Shown: one piece after another, positions 48,101 to 58,262 of the stretch
Numbering within the stretch: the stretch's first letter is position 1
How the letters are laid out: each line of letters starts with the position of its first letter
DNA from: Elmis aenea
Lineage: Eukaryota > Arthropoda > Insecta > Coleoptera > Elmidae
Assembly: GCA_947652605.1 (NCBI GenBank)
Contig: OX393581.1
Span: 25,662,788-25,726,787 of the forward strand
Length of the DNA stretch: 64,000 bases
Direction of reading: 5' to 3'
The notes under the pieces: generated by a model
Databases searched by the model: none
Told to the model about the DNA's origin: nothing
Seen by the model: only the letters and a program-made list of their open reading frames with translations
Made by a program: the position numbers and the translations under genes

Positions 48101-51100
48101 AATTAACTTCTGCTAACTGTGACGTTCTTTTAATTATTTCTTTATAACACATCTCTTTATTTTCATTTTTTAAGTTTTTATAGACATTTAGTACTATATT
48201 TTTGGCTTGGATACCAAGATGAGATTTAATTTTTAAACAAGTTTTTTCTGATACGACTTCTTCGTTCGTTTGAGATTCCTCACACCAAGGTCTCCACATG
48301 TTTTATTTTGTGAATATAACAATAATGAAGTTAACACTTTGAGAATAACTTTGTCACTAAATATACAAATGTTTACTTTAACAAAATCTTAACCCTTGTT
48401 TAAACCTGTTTACCACACGCTAGTCGTTCAAAACATATGTAGTTGTCTAAAGATGAATATCCGCCTGTAGGCGAAAGAATTAATAACGGATTCTATTAAT
48501 TTATAAAGTATATGAAAAGTAAAGAATACAAAATTAGAAATTTGCGTGTTAAGGCATACAGAAAAATAATAGACTTTTGAAAAGAACGAGGATTTCCGGA
48601 AGCCAATTGAGATTTAGTTGAAAAAAAATCAAAGTTTGAGGAGATCCTTTAGAAAGGAATTAAAAAATACCGTGAAAGCCAGCGAAGCGGATGTGGTACT
48701 AATAAAGTATATAATTCGTCGCTGTGGTATTACAACTTGCTACTATAGTCTTTCACCCAAAACCTCCGTTTTTGTCTTCTACTTTTTAAGACTTCACTTA
48801 CACCAGCAAAAGCCGCAGCCAGTGCGATATTTTTTATTTTAAATTCAATTTCTTACGCGAAGTAAAATTAACAAAACCTCGCACTCCAGCTAAAAGTGTG
48901 CAACTTACAGGCGCTCCACGAGATTCACTGTCGCTAAGCAAAGCGTGCGCGATTCAGCTTTAAGTTGGAGCTCGTCATGGCTCGCGACTTGCCAAGCCAG
49001 GAGCCGTAGCTCGGAATTCGGCAGACCACGAGCCTACAAGCACGAGCCGCGCGAGGCTCGCCGAGTCACAGGCCGTGGGACACCGGCTTAATAGGCTTTC
49101 AAACCTTTTAGTTTGTTCATTGGTTTCATGGAAACAACATAAACCACAACGACCGGCCTACTTGTTTTATATTGGTTGTTGTTTAAAACCCTTTTTTTTA
49201 AATTTGACAATTAATAAAGACGTAAAATACCATGTGTGATACATCGATGAATTCAGAAAAATAAATGCTATTTGATTATGTAAATAGCAAAAATTGCGCC
49301 CATAAGAAAAAACAAAGTTGGTTGTCATAAAACAAAAACGAATCGATATAGGAAAAATTTGTGACCACCATCCGTTTCGGCTTAAAAAGTTGCTTAAGCA
49401 ATGTTTTTACACATTTGAAATATTTCATACTCCAAAGGAGTTATAGACGATTTGCAAAAATCGTATTTTCCGGTTTTTCCTAATTTTCTTGGATACCGTT
49501 TGAGATATTTCCAATTTCTCTTCAGATTGTTATTGAGCACAAAATTTTGTAACTTTGCCAAATTTAAACCTATACTCTAGCTATTATAATAAACGAGATC
49601 ACCATGCTTAAACTCGAATTTCAATCACCCTGTATATGAGGCGTAGACTGTAATAGTGGCCTAAGTGCATTTTTTTAAATTTTGGGGTTTGTGGCCTATC
49701 GACTGATAGTAACTTTATCTTTGTTTGCAAAAGTGGCCTATGTGGATTTAGCCATTAGTCCTATAGGCAGTAACACAATAGCTACTCTAGCAACACCAAA
49801 AATTGTTAACTTATCTAGTGGAATAATTTTAAATAATTCATATCTCCATTGTTCAAGATTGTTGGTTAGGCCACTATTGCCGTACACGTCTCATATAGTC
49901 GTACCTGTATCGTGTGCGTGGGAAAAGAGTCCTTAGGGCAGCAATGATCCACTAGCAATGTTGTGGTATTTAACGCGACACCCTGTGCCGTGTTATGGTG
50001 ACGACAATGTAACGTTTGCAGTTCTAAAGCTTGATTGAGCAATGCTCGCAGTCTATACGGGGGCAGCATAACACTTGCCGGTAAAAACGCTTGCAGTTTA
50101 TCCATTAACGATGTACGAGACTTCGATCCTTTGCCTTCCCTAAGCAAAAACATTACAATCAACTCAGTATGATTATCAAGATTTTCTCAATCTTAAATCA
50201 TCATTTTTATTATGATATATTATAAGTCGATTCAGCTCAGTACTTACCAATTGGTACGTGCATGGAGTTCTTGTGTGTTCGAGCACATCATATAACTGGA
50301 AAGTTGGTGAACTCGGGCAGTGTTATGTTGCAAAGGAGTCAATTCGTTCCTCAAAACGTGCAGCGCATCTAACACTCTACCTTCTTCGAGATATTCTAAA
50401 TATTTCTGTTCGAGCAACAGAAACTTCATTTCCTAGAATAATCAGCGATTATTAAATCTCTAATAAAATAAAACCAAGTAGTAATGGAACAGGATCTACT
50501 GCATTTCGTATTTTACTTACTACAAGATTATTTGGTTCGCCTAATAGTGGTTTCAGTTCTTGGAGATCATGGTCGGCTTTATTCCAGTCACCGTCCATCA
50601 CATGCTGTCGAAATTTGGCAGCTGCTGGATGATCGAGACGACATCCTGATTCAACCATCAAAGACTCAGCAGTACGGCTAAAAAAATATAATCTCATTTT
50701 ACTATAATGCATTCAAACTTTGCTTTAAAGCAAACAATTTAGTTTTTAACACCTTAACTAAAACTTCCGTTGTTTACATTATTAGATGTCAAGGTTTTTT
50801 AATATAAATTTTACAATTAGTTAATAACAATATATCAATATAGACAAAAACATTGATAGAAATATGATACATAGTACTTTTTTATTAGATATGTTGTTAA
50901 AATAGTTAGAAATATGAACTTTCTCAAGTACAGCACATTACAACATGCAAATGTATACTTGTATTCGCTCAATTAATGCAACAATCTAAATATTTTTATT
51001 ATGTGGGAACAATAGCAGCATTATATAGTGTAGTTATAAATATAAAATGTAAATGAATTTAATCAAGTCGAGAGATTTATATTTCTGCTACAATCATATT

Positions 51101-51510
51101 TTTGAACTTGAATGATACCGATAACCTTTAACAGTGAGGAAAAAATGTATTTAACTTTTAGCCACATTTGGCTTTATCTATTTGAATTTTGCTGACATCA
51201 TGTTGTGATACAAGCAGTTTTCTCAATGATGGAAAACTTACCTACCTTCTGTGTAGACTAACCTAGTTTCCACAATATAAGTGAAAAATGTTTTGAAAAT
51301 ATCACCAAGCTGCACTTACTTTAGCCCTTCCGTTTTTAAAAATTGACCAATAAGTCGCACAATGTCCTGGTTGGTTTGGTCAAGGATAACGGCAGGTCCT
51401 GGCCCAACACCATTACTTGCAATGTCACCATCGCCGTGTCCGTTTTCGGCCGTTCCATTGCTGGTTGAGGCTGAGCCATTTTGCACGCATCCATTACTAG
51501 CTGCCTGCAT
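36149..51510 (-). CDS. Wdr26: WDR26 homologue, CTLH E3 ubiquitin ligase WD40 subunit
   Basis: Ten exons on the minus strand: 51510-51320, 50677-50521, 50432-50248, 50139-49905, 46020-45861, 45759-45584, 42955-42777, 40784-40568, 40434-40263, 36210-36149. They give 578 codons (577 residues) from the ATG at 51510. Exons 1-2 carry the LisH motif ([19 protein letters not shown], then [12 protein letters not shown]). Exons 2-3 carry the CTLH region ([37 protein letters not shown]). Exons 5-9 encode the WD40 repeats ([44 protein letters not shown]). WDR26 is a substrate-recruiting and scaffold subunit of the GID/CTLH ligase. The last exon adds only 21 codons, a serine-rich tail ending TWNDMIS, after a 4-kb intron. 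Coding-like sequence continues in frame 28 codons upstream of the chosen ATG (a KKSRKE basic stretch) without another ATG, so the true start may lie in an unseen upstream exon. Introns 4, 6, 7 and 9 are full of transposons. Confidence 0.95.
36476..36617. repeat. Perfect 61-nt inverted repeat with 20-nt loop
   Basis: Left arm 36476-36536 and right arm 36557-36617 are exact reverse complements over all 61 positions (starts ATGGTGCCTGTACACC). The loop is 36537-36556. The arm contains smaller palindromes such as TACTCTCGAGAGTA. It resembles a very young MITE or hairpin element, but no target duplication is evident. It lies in the last Wdr26 intron. Overlapping frames on both strands here are a symmetry artefact. 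Confidence 0.9.
36860..38372 (+). mobile_element. Foldback element with decayed DDE transposase C-terminal half
   Basis: Ends CAGGGTGGTGCTTTTTTCGATG / CATCGAAAAAGAGCACCACCTG are flanked by TA (36858-36859, 38373-38374). Arms of about 480 nt include CCAATATGGCGGCCAT and its complement. Between them, about 37390-37797 plus, is a frameshifted transposase remnant: [16 protein letters not shown], then [20 protein letters not shown], then [17 protein letters not shown] and a terminal HFKQF. This is the DDE catalytic end of a Tc1/mariner-type, DUF4817-associated transposase. Stop codons and a frameshift make it dead. Confidence 0.88.
38377..39458. mobile_element. Foldback element, CAGGGTGTTTCTTAAG family
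   Basis: Ends CAGGGTGTTTCTTAAGTATTG / CAATACTTAAGAAACACCCTG are flanked by TA on both sides and the left TA directly follows the previous element. Arms of about 500 nt surround a small GC-richer centre near 38900 (GTTGTCGCCGCGTAAAC). No coding content. Confidence 0.88.
41726..42716. mobile_element. piggyBac-like MITE, copy 3
   Basis: TTAA at 41722-41725 and 42717-42720 flank an element whose right end (CCTTAAAGGG) and internal phrases (TGTAGCAGAATCATC, TTTCAGATGCTCGAA) match copy 1. A hAT MITE (42193-42564) is inserted. It lies in the Wdr26 intron between exons 7 and 8. Confidence 0.65.
42193..42564. mobile_element. hAT-type MITE, copy 3 (372 bp)
   Basis: Ends CAGGGCTTCGAACCG / CGGTTCGAAGCCCTG are flanked by a perfect 8-bp duplication TTTAGAAA (42185-42192, 42565-42572). 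CGGTTC-rich arms surround an AT-rich middle. Same family as 530-673 and 32505-34210. Confidence 0.9.
43725..45114. mobile_element. Foldback element, itself split at its centre
   Basis: Ends CAGGGTGTCCCAGTCAAGACG / CCAAGACGAATTATTCGATA...CACCCTG mirror each other, flanked by TA. The two arms (about 425 nt each) meet at a TA with no spacer, where another foldback (44150-44690) is inserted. It sits in the Wdr26 intron between exons 6 and 7. Confidence 0.85.
44150..44690. mobile_element. Foldback nested at the dyad centre of another foldback
   Basis: Ends CAGGGTGTTCGTTATACTCGG / CCGGGTATAACGAACACCCTG are flanked by TA. The left flank ACATTTTTAAAATAA and right flank TTATTTTAAAAATGT are exact complements, so removal of the insert would restore a spacer-free palindrome around the TA target. 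Confidence 0.85.
46694..47517. repeat. Two tandem CCGGGTGATTCAG element halves
   Basis: Two direct copies of the same left arm start at 46694 and 46924 and are nearly identical for about 165 nt (CTATAACTTTTTAATTATTG, ACGGCGACAAATTCTC). The first then diverges into unrelated sequence to 46922. The second continues to a partial return arm that is cut by the Tc1-like element at 47521. The complete relative is at 54558-56212. Confidence 0.7.
47521..49089 (-). mobile_element. Tc1/IS630-like transposon, CCGGTGTCCCACGG ends
   Basis: Inverted ends AAGCCGGTGTCCCACGGCCT / CCGTGGGACACCGGCTT extend to about 38 nt including CTCGGCGAGCC. The element is flanked by TAA-like sequence on both sides. It contains a minus-strand transposase relic (47570-48299) and inner GC-rich inverted sequence at about 48870-49075. 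It is nested in the foldbacks of Wdr26 intron 4. Confidence 0.75.
47570..48299 (-). pseudogene. Broken IS630/Tc1-type transposase
   Basis: The frame starts [14 protein letters not shown] at 48299 and runs 194 codons: an N-terminal helix-turn-helix region, [17 protein letters not shown], and the first catalytic acidic site in [10 protein letters not shown]. At about 47716 two bases are missing; past this break a second frame continues with [35 protein letters not shown] and then stops near 47570. The last catalytic acidic residue and C-terminus are absent. It is a transposon relic, not a host gene. Confidence 0.8.
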
Positions 51511-51660
51511 GTTGTCAACACAACAAATGTCGCTCTCTTTTCGGGATTTCTTACGAGGCGGTTGTCCACCGTCGTCGTCCCCCGATGACTCGCTGGTAGA
51601 GGCCAGACTTATTTTTAAAATGTTTACCTTCTATACCAGTTCTCTTTGTTCCACTCCACG

Positions 51661-52951
51661 AAAATATTTAAGAAACTAATAATAGCTCTTTGTTTTTAAA
51701 AGGTATATGCAGGATTTACGCATATTAATTATCCAAAACATCAATTACGTCACACAAAATGGACAACTTTGCATCACACAAAGACGAGCTTATTTTGGAT
51801 ATCGTTTACTTCGTTTATACGTTCGATATTTCGCATTTCGCACGTTTATTTACGTGTCATGACGATTACACGTGTAAATTTTATTTTTAACTTAATACAC
51901 CTACGGACAGCGTAAATAAACACATACACTCCACTTTGTTACTAAAATCAGCTGAAATTTTGGGCAAACAGCTGTCTACTACGTCCTTGAAGACAGCTTT
52001 CACAAATGTACGCATGTCCATTTCTAAATACTGCACAATGCAGTGCATTGCCATCGGAAGCGTTCACACACCTTCAGATAAAAGTGGGAACAGCATAACC
52101 TACTTAACAAATGACGCATCAACTCACCAAGGCAGAGATCAAGAACAATCACGTGACCCCAGATTGTTTTATAATGATTAAGATTAACGTATTAAAAATA
52201 ATTGATTATACGCCAAAATCAGCCCAAATTTTTCATTTTCTTACCGTCTTAAATCTTATAATAAGTTTTAAACAGTCTAACACAGTGATTTCTAGATTTT
52301 TCCATTTCTTTTTATTAACAAGTTGACAGCCAAACGGTCGACCTCCCGATATTATAGCCCACAGAACATTATAGCCTTATCTGCCGAGCGGTCGTATACG
52401 ACCGCTGAAATATTTTCGTCTAGTCTAGACTGTGCCAGAGCGCCAGAGGTCGTGCGTAATATCGATTGGAAAATGTTATAACGATATAACGGCAAAAAAA
52501 ATTAAAAATAATGACTATCAAAAATATTACAACATTTAACCTATACTGTGATTTAACTATTAAACCTTGTTTCTGAAATAAAATAGCATCTTTTAATTAA
52601 TATGGCACCAACGCCACTTTTTGACATTTTGTTTTGGCAGTCAATCTGTTAAAATACATCAGTGCTAACATAAGTTATGATAAATAATGTTTATACTGTT
52701 ATTTTGTAATTACATCCTATGTGAAATATTTAATTTACTCAAAATAAACAATAATGTTCGTGTGCAGTTATTGTGACGGCGGCCATGATAGTACCAGATT
52801 AGTTACATTGAATGGATTCAAAATCGAAATGAATGTTGTTGTACGCAACCGATATAGATCAACATAACCTTAAAATGTGACAGTTGGGTAACATCGCACA
52901 AAATAGTTAATTTTTAATAGAAATCGTCGCTTTCTGATTGAAAAAAGCATT
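51661..52951. promoter_or_regulatory. Divergent intergenic region, Wdr26/PGAP2
   Basis: About 1.3 kb separates the 5' ends of Wdr26 (minus) and PGAP2 (plus). It contains a perfect 20-nt palindrome at 52387-52406 (AGCGGTCGTATACGACCGCT) in a GC-richer patch. Promoters of both genes are expected here; no TATA or initiator can be assigned with confidence. Confidence 0.4.
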
Positions 52952-53838
52952 ATGTCAAGTGAAGCAAGGTACAGGCTGTTATATGATGAAGTGAAACCTA
53001 TTGTAAGAATAAGATTGGGCCTGTTTATGTGGACAACAGTTTCCATACCTTTGTTTGCATTCATATTTTGTGTTGTGTACTCTATTATGTACGATTTTGA
53101 AAGAGCAACGTTTTCCCACTGCCGTGTATACAATTTTTTGCCCTCTATATCAGCTGCGATTGGAAATTATTCGCCTCAAACAGAAGTATGGCAGATAGCG
53201 ATCGCTTTGCAAGCCGTCCCCAGATTTTGTGTTGCGATCTTGTATTTACAATACCATGCAACAGTTATTGTACCAGAAGCTGTACGTTTAAGTGTACTTG
53301 CTTTCATACTCAATATAATTGAGAATGTATCTTTAATTATTTTATCGTTTTGGACTTCGTCTAACAATTATCGTAAGTACTTTATTTGACATATTAAAAC
53401 TTTGTGGTGTAATAATTAATTTTTTATGCAGCTGCCCATAGAACAGCCTTTATAACGTTTATAATAATGTCAGAATTATATATGATAGTAGCATGGAGAT
53501 TACATAAAAACTATAGGAAAGTGTCGAGAAGTACAGCTGAAACTAAAAGTTTAAAATGGAAACGAAGACTTTTAACCTTTAATGTAATCTGTATACTCAT
53601 AGCAACATTTTTTTTCATCAGACATAATGTGTGGTGTGAAAATTACGGTACGTGGAACCTACTAGTGTTTTTTGAACCTCACTAATTTACTTTTTTATTT
53701 GTAGTTTATTCGGCATTTGCCTTCTTTGAATATATGGTCGTGTTATCCAATATGGCCTTCCACATGACTACTTGTCTAGATTTTCAAGATAGAAGCTTGG
53801 TTATTTTCCGGTGGGGAGTTTCTTTACAATACAGATAG
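52952..53838 (+). CDS. PGAP2: PGAP2, GPI-anchor fatty-acid remodelling membrane protein
   Basis: Three exons: 52952-53372, 53432-53647, 53705-53838. They give 257 codons (256 residues), the usual length for PGAP2. Features of the Frag1/DRAM/Sfk1 family are present: a first membrane segment (TVSIPLFAFIFCVVYSIMY), CRVYNFLPSISAAIGNYSPQ, several further hydrophobic segments, and AFFEYMVVLSNMAFHMT near the end. PGAP2 acts in the Golgi in lipid remodelling of GPI-anchored proteins. The ATG at 52952 is preceded by an A-rich context. Introns are about 58 nt, unlike the transposon-filled ones of the neighbours. It runs divergently from Wdr26 and convergently with L2HGDH. Confidence 0.94.
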
Positions 53839-54557
53839 CATTTAATCGTATAGGTGTGACTGATTTTTCTATTATTTAATTTAAACTATTTTTTTAATAG
53901 AATTTCGACATAGCAGGAGGCAATTATGTGATACATTATCATAGTATAGACAATTTATTTCAATCGTGTTTTGTGCAATGTTTTGACAGTTATTATATTG
54001 TAAAAATTTTTAAAAGTTACATCAAAATTGCATTAATATGCACAGATTTTTGATTATTAAGTACGTTAATTATTGTTAATTTTCTCTGTTTATTGCTAGT
54101 CATTCGTTTAAAGCCATTCTAGTTAACCCATAAATTATTAAATGCACATAACATATATTTACAGCATATTACTTTTGAATTTCCTTTATACTGTCTTATG
54201 CCTATTTCAATACTAATAATTATCACAAGAAACTACAAAGCATTTTGTGTTCCAATGTTTTTTTTTCCAAGGAACACAAAACAATCATTTACTGAACGAA
54301 TTATTACAATGTAAATTATATTTAATCTATAATAATGTTAAGAACCATTAAGCTATATTTAGTGGATGCTATTTATGTATCAGGTAAGTATCAAATGTTT
54401 TTCCGATGTTTTCATGGTAATTTTTGTTTGAATTTATTTTCTGCAAACCAAACAAATTATTTTATTGCTGGAATTCAGTGGTTCGCAAACTTTTTCGGTT
54501 CACCTCACACTGTTTTAAGATTTTTCCACGCTATCCCAAGTCAAACCATAATTTATA

Positions 54558-56212
54558 CCGGGTGATTCAGTTTGACTGTCGCACCCCTATAACGTTTTAA
54601 TTATTGAAAATAACCCCAACAAACCTTATATTTTTAGAAACGGCGACAAATTCTCTATTAAATGATGTGCATTTGTTATCTCTACGATGACGTATGTCAA
54701 ATCCGCGATAGGCAACTGTTTTTTTTTAAATTACATAGTATACATTTAGTTGTTGATTCTGATAGATAATTTAATTCTGAATACGACCATGTATTAAAAA
54801 AGTATGCATACATACACGGACAGTGTCCGGCAGCCAAGCAGCGTTAAAAGCTCGGCTCGTCAGAAGTAAACTCAGGACTTGTTCTGAACTGCATACAAGC
54901 ACTCAACGTGCTAGGAAGCAGGAATAATGTTAAACTGGTATGGTGCCCAGGGCACACTAATATACCAGGGAACGAGAAGGCAGATCGCCTAGCCAAAATT
55001 GGCAGCGAGACACCTTTCTTCGGACCAGAACCCGCAGTTGGTACATCCTATGGCACAGCCAAGCGGTGTCTTAATGACATACTAATACAAGCGCATAATG
55101 CTCATTGGAAAAAAGTTGCAGGACAAGCCCATTCCAAGGCTATCCTGTCAATGGTCTCCAAAGAGAAGACAGAAGAAATGCTCAGGATGAGCAGAGCAGC
55201 CACAGGACACTGTGGGCTAAACAAACACTTCTACATAATAGGGCTCTCAGAGACCGATATATGTAGAGGATGTGGTGAAGAAGAAGAAACTCCTCTTCAC
55301 GTAATATGCCAGTGTGAAGGATTCACACTCTATCGGCGCAGACTTCTAGGGATGGAAAAAGCTAACCAAGATGAGCTAAGAAAAACACCCTTAAAGAAAA
55401 TCCTGGAGTTTTTCAAAAACACAGGACTTCTTTAAGGGGCTATCACCAGAGGGTACAATAGACCAATAGGTCGCAGTACAGGAACCCGAAAGGGGACCAC
55501 CTCCGCGGAAATAATAATAATAATGCATAGATAAGAAAATTTTCGAGAAAAATCAGTTCAAAGTTTATTCAAATCATAGGAAACAGTCTATTTAACAAAA
55601 CAAAACACGATCAAATCTTAAAAATTTTACTATCACTATCAATAGAAATGTATTAAAAATTAATTTTTAATAAAAATAGAAACAAATAAACGTTGATATA
55701 AAAAAATTTGACTCTAATTTCAATCGAGCAGTTACAAATAGAGGACAACTGTGTTTGGAATGTGAATACATTACAGCCTAATTTTTTATGTTGACGTTTA
55801 TTATTTGTTTTTATTTTTATTAAAAATTATTTTTTAATACATTTTCATTTATAGTTACAGTATAATTTTTAAGGTTTGATCGTTTTTTGTTTTGTTAAAT
55901 AGGCTGTTTGCTATGATTTGAATAAACTTTGAACAGATTTTTCTCGAAAAATTTCTTATGTAAGCACACCTTTTTAATACACGGTCGGATTCAGAATTAA
56001 ATTCTCTATCCGAATCAACAACAAAATGTATACTATGTAATTTTAAAAAAAACAGTTGCCTATCGCGGATTTGACATACGTCATCGTAGAGATAACAAAT
56101 GCACATCATTAATAGAGAATTTGTCGCCGTTTCTAAAAATATAAGGTTTGTTGGGGTTATTTTCAATAATTAAAAAGTTATAGGGGTGCGACAGTCAAAC
56201 TGAATCACCCGG
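54558..56212. mobile_element. CCGGGTGATTCAG foldback element
   Basis: Ends CCGGGTGATTCAGTTTGACTG / CAGTCAAACTGAATCACCCGG are flanked by TA (54556-54557, 56213-56214). The arms mirror each other closely; a non-LTR fragment (54815-55524) interrupts the left arm. Partial relatives are at 46694-47517 and 25978-26201. Confidence 0.88.
54815..55524 (+). mobile_element. 5'-truncated non-LTR retrotransposon, RNase H end
   Basis: A 175-codon frame (54908-55435) encodes an RNase H C-terminal part, VWCPGHTNIPGNEKADRLAK, and a terminal cysteine/histidine cluster, DICRGCGEEEETPLHVICQC, as in I/Jockey/R1-type elements. It ends in an (AAT)n tail. Flanks GCATACATA (54806-54814) and GCATAGATA (55525-55533) are a target duplication with one mismatch. 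The same junction without insertion exists at 47174-47190 in a related foldback, confirming the insertion. Confidence 0.88.
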
Positions 56213-56346
56213 TATACTATCACACTTAAATTAATAAAATCGTAAGAAACCAGCAATAATTTTATTTAATTAAAAAGATATTTCGCGGCATTCTGTTGGC
56301 CAGTCATGTCCTCAGGGCTCCGCAGTGCACAGTTTGGGAACCACTG

Positions 56347-58060
56347 CTATAACTACAGTGTGATTAGAACTTTAAAATTGTTATTCCTTGTAATTTCTTG
56401 TGCCAAAGTTAGGTTTAATAGAGTTTGCATATTTACATTAATTTGTCTTTAAAATTTAAAACAGTTATTGTAACAATTTTGTATTATTATCACAATGTAT
56501 TATCTTTAACTAACAGTGATGGCTGTGGTTTGTGAAGGAATGTAGGGTGTAGATATTAATCGTAATGTATTAAGACCAGCTGCAAATTATTATGAACTGT
56601 GTTCTAATGTTCTGAATGCCGTTCTAGACATTTTGAGTGAAAAATGTTTGAATAATACATAGATTTTTAGTACTGTTTATATCTTGTATATTTATTATTG
56701 GGTAAATGGTAGTGATTTTTATTTTGTATAGTAGTTTTTAAATTTGCTAATATTTACTTGATAGCTTTTAAGAAAACCAGTTTTATAATATTAGTGTAGT
56801 TAATACTAAATAGTATAATTTGATGTAATTATTTATTTTAAGAAAAACAGATGTGCAAAATAATTTAATTATCACAGACAAATAAATCACTGATCCTAAA
56901 ATTATATGAAAATGACAAGTCATTTCTTTTAAGAGCACGTTATTGCACATAGCATTTTTCTTCAAAAAAATGCATGTTCAATAGATTTAACATGATTAAA
57001 TTTTTTTATGCATAATTTTTGTGTGGAACCTTTGCTATTATCAGATTTAAAAGCCTATTTTTGGCAGTCTACAATTTTTTTTAGCTCTGTTTTGAGAATT
57101 TTATAAACCTTAAAGAGATGAGTAAGGTTTTTGTGGTCTGTTATATACATATCATGTACTTGTGTACCTGTATATACTTAAGAATGTTGTTATTTGGCTA
57201 TTCTGTATTTAATACAAACCTATGTACTTGCTGTATTGTGCATACTTTATATACTATTTTTATTGTAATGTAAATGTCATGTAATATAAACATTACTATT
57301 GTAATTTTTTATGTGAATAAAGAACCACTGTTGCTATAATAAAACAATTTTTATTTACGATATTTGGTAATACTTCAGCATATTAAAATGCTTTGTAAGT
57401 AAATCGAAAAAATTAGATTATTTCACTAGTCACATAACTTTTTAAAAAAATTGCTGTTCTTAGAATTATTTATTATTAGCTCGTTTAAATTGGATTGGGT
57501 ATACATAAACTTAACTTAAAAAAATGTTATAGTTTCAATATTTTATTATGCATTAAAATATAATTTTTAATAGAATATAAATATATTCATTTTATAAACT
57601 ATAATACGCAACAGTTTGTTTCACCATAAAGTTTGGCAAATCCCCAATCGTTGGGTTTATTATTTAATACATATTTTATTTGATTTGCAGATTTTGAAAA
57701 TTTAACAAGAATTTTACATAAATGTTTGATTCAAGTAAATCTTTCCCTAGAAAATACTTTAAATGTAATGAACACAATAAATTTTCATTATATTTTATGT
57801 TTAAATCATGCGCTAATTATTGTGAGAGAGAGACGGAGCTGTGAGCAGTAATTGATTTATTGCTTAAAAACGTGATCTAATCTGAATATCTTTATTAATT
57901 AGTATTATATCAGCCTTGAAGTTTTTTTTTTTTTGTTTCTAATAACATACAAGCCATTAATTTGCAAGTGGTATCGATAATTTTGAAATTTTGAGGTCCC
58001 TTTTTAAATTTGGGATTTGAGATTACTGGGGGATTATCAAAATGATAAGGCACGTTTGTT
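56347..58060. other. Intergenic, no gene seen; candidate poly-A site
   Basis: AT-rich sequence without exons. AATAAA at 57316-57321, followed by CACTG and T-rich sequence, could end a very long PGAP2 3' untranslated region that has absorbed the transposon nest, but nearer signals would serve as well. Confidence 0.3.
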
Positions 58061-58124
58061 TTATTTTATCCTAAACAAAAAATGTTGTTATCAAGGTTAA
58101 AATTTAATGCACAATCGATTAGAT

Positions 58125-58262
58125 GCTTAAGTGGTCATCAGTCAGAGAACTTCTAAATTGCGATTTGATGTTTTTCATTTGAGAAAATGCTGCTTCACAT
58201 AGATAAGTGGAACAAAAAAATGCAAATATCCTCATTGCCACCGATCTCAATAATGGATATTT
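58125..58262 (-). pseudogene. hAT transposase C-terminal dimerisation relic
   Basis: On the minus strand the frame reads YPLLRSVAMRIFAFFCSTYL, then CEAAFSQMKNIKSQFRSSLT and DDHLSI, the conserved C-terminus of hAT (ZBED/EPM2AIP1-like) transposases. A CAGGGGTGGGCAAACGGTC end lies at 58382 on the same strand, joined directly to this C-terminal piece, implying a large internal deletion. The matching other end was not found. Confidence 0.75.

Larger units (their letters stand above)
46067..49632. mobile_element. Large foldback element hosting further insertions
   Basis: Ends CAGGGTGATTGAAATTCGAG / CTCGAATTTCAATCACCCTG are flanked by TA. Arms of about 520 nt run to 46585 and from 49092. Just inside the left arm, at 46624, a frame begins [20 protein letters not shown], like the N-terminus of DUF4817-type transposases, and is then cut by other insertions (46694 onward). 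It fills most of Wdr26 intron 4. Confidence 0.85.
54476..56346. mobile_element. hAT-like element, outer shell of a three-level nest
   Basis: The left end CAGTGGTTCGCAAACT and right end AGTTTGGGAACCACTG are inverted repeats with one mismatch in 16. The flanking octamers CTGGAATT and CTATAACT match at five positions, so the duplication is weak. The original body was small; most of the length is the foldback 54558-56212. Confidence 0.65.

Noticed and set aside
54908..55435. 175-codon RNase H-like frame as a host RNase H gene
   Set aside because: It is bracketed by a retrotransposon tail and target duplication and carries the cysteine/histidine tail of non-LTR elements.
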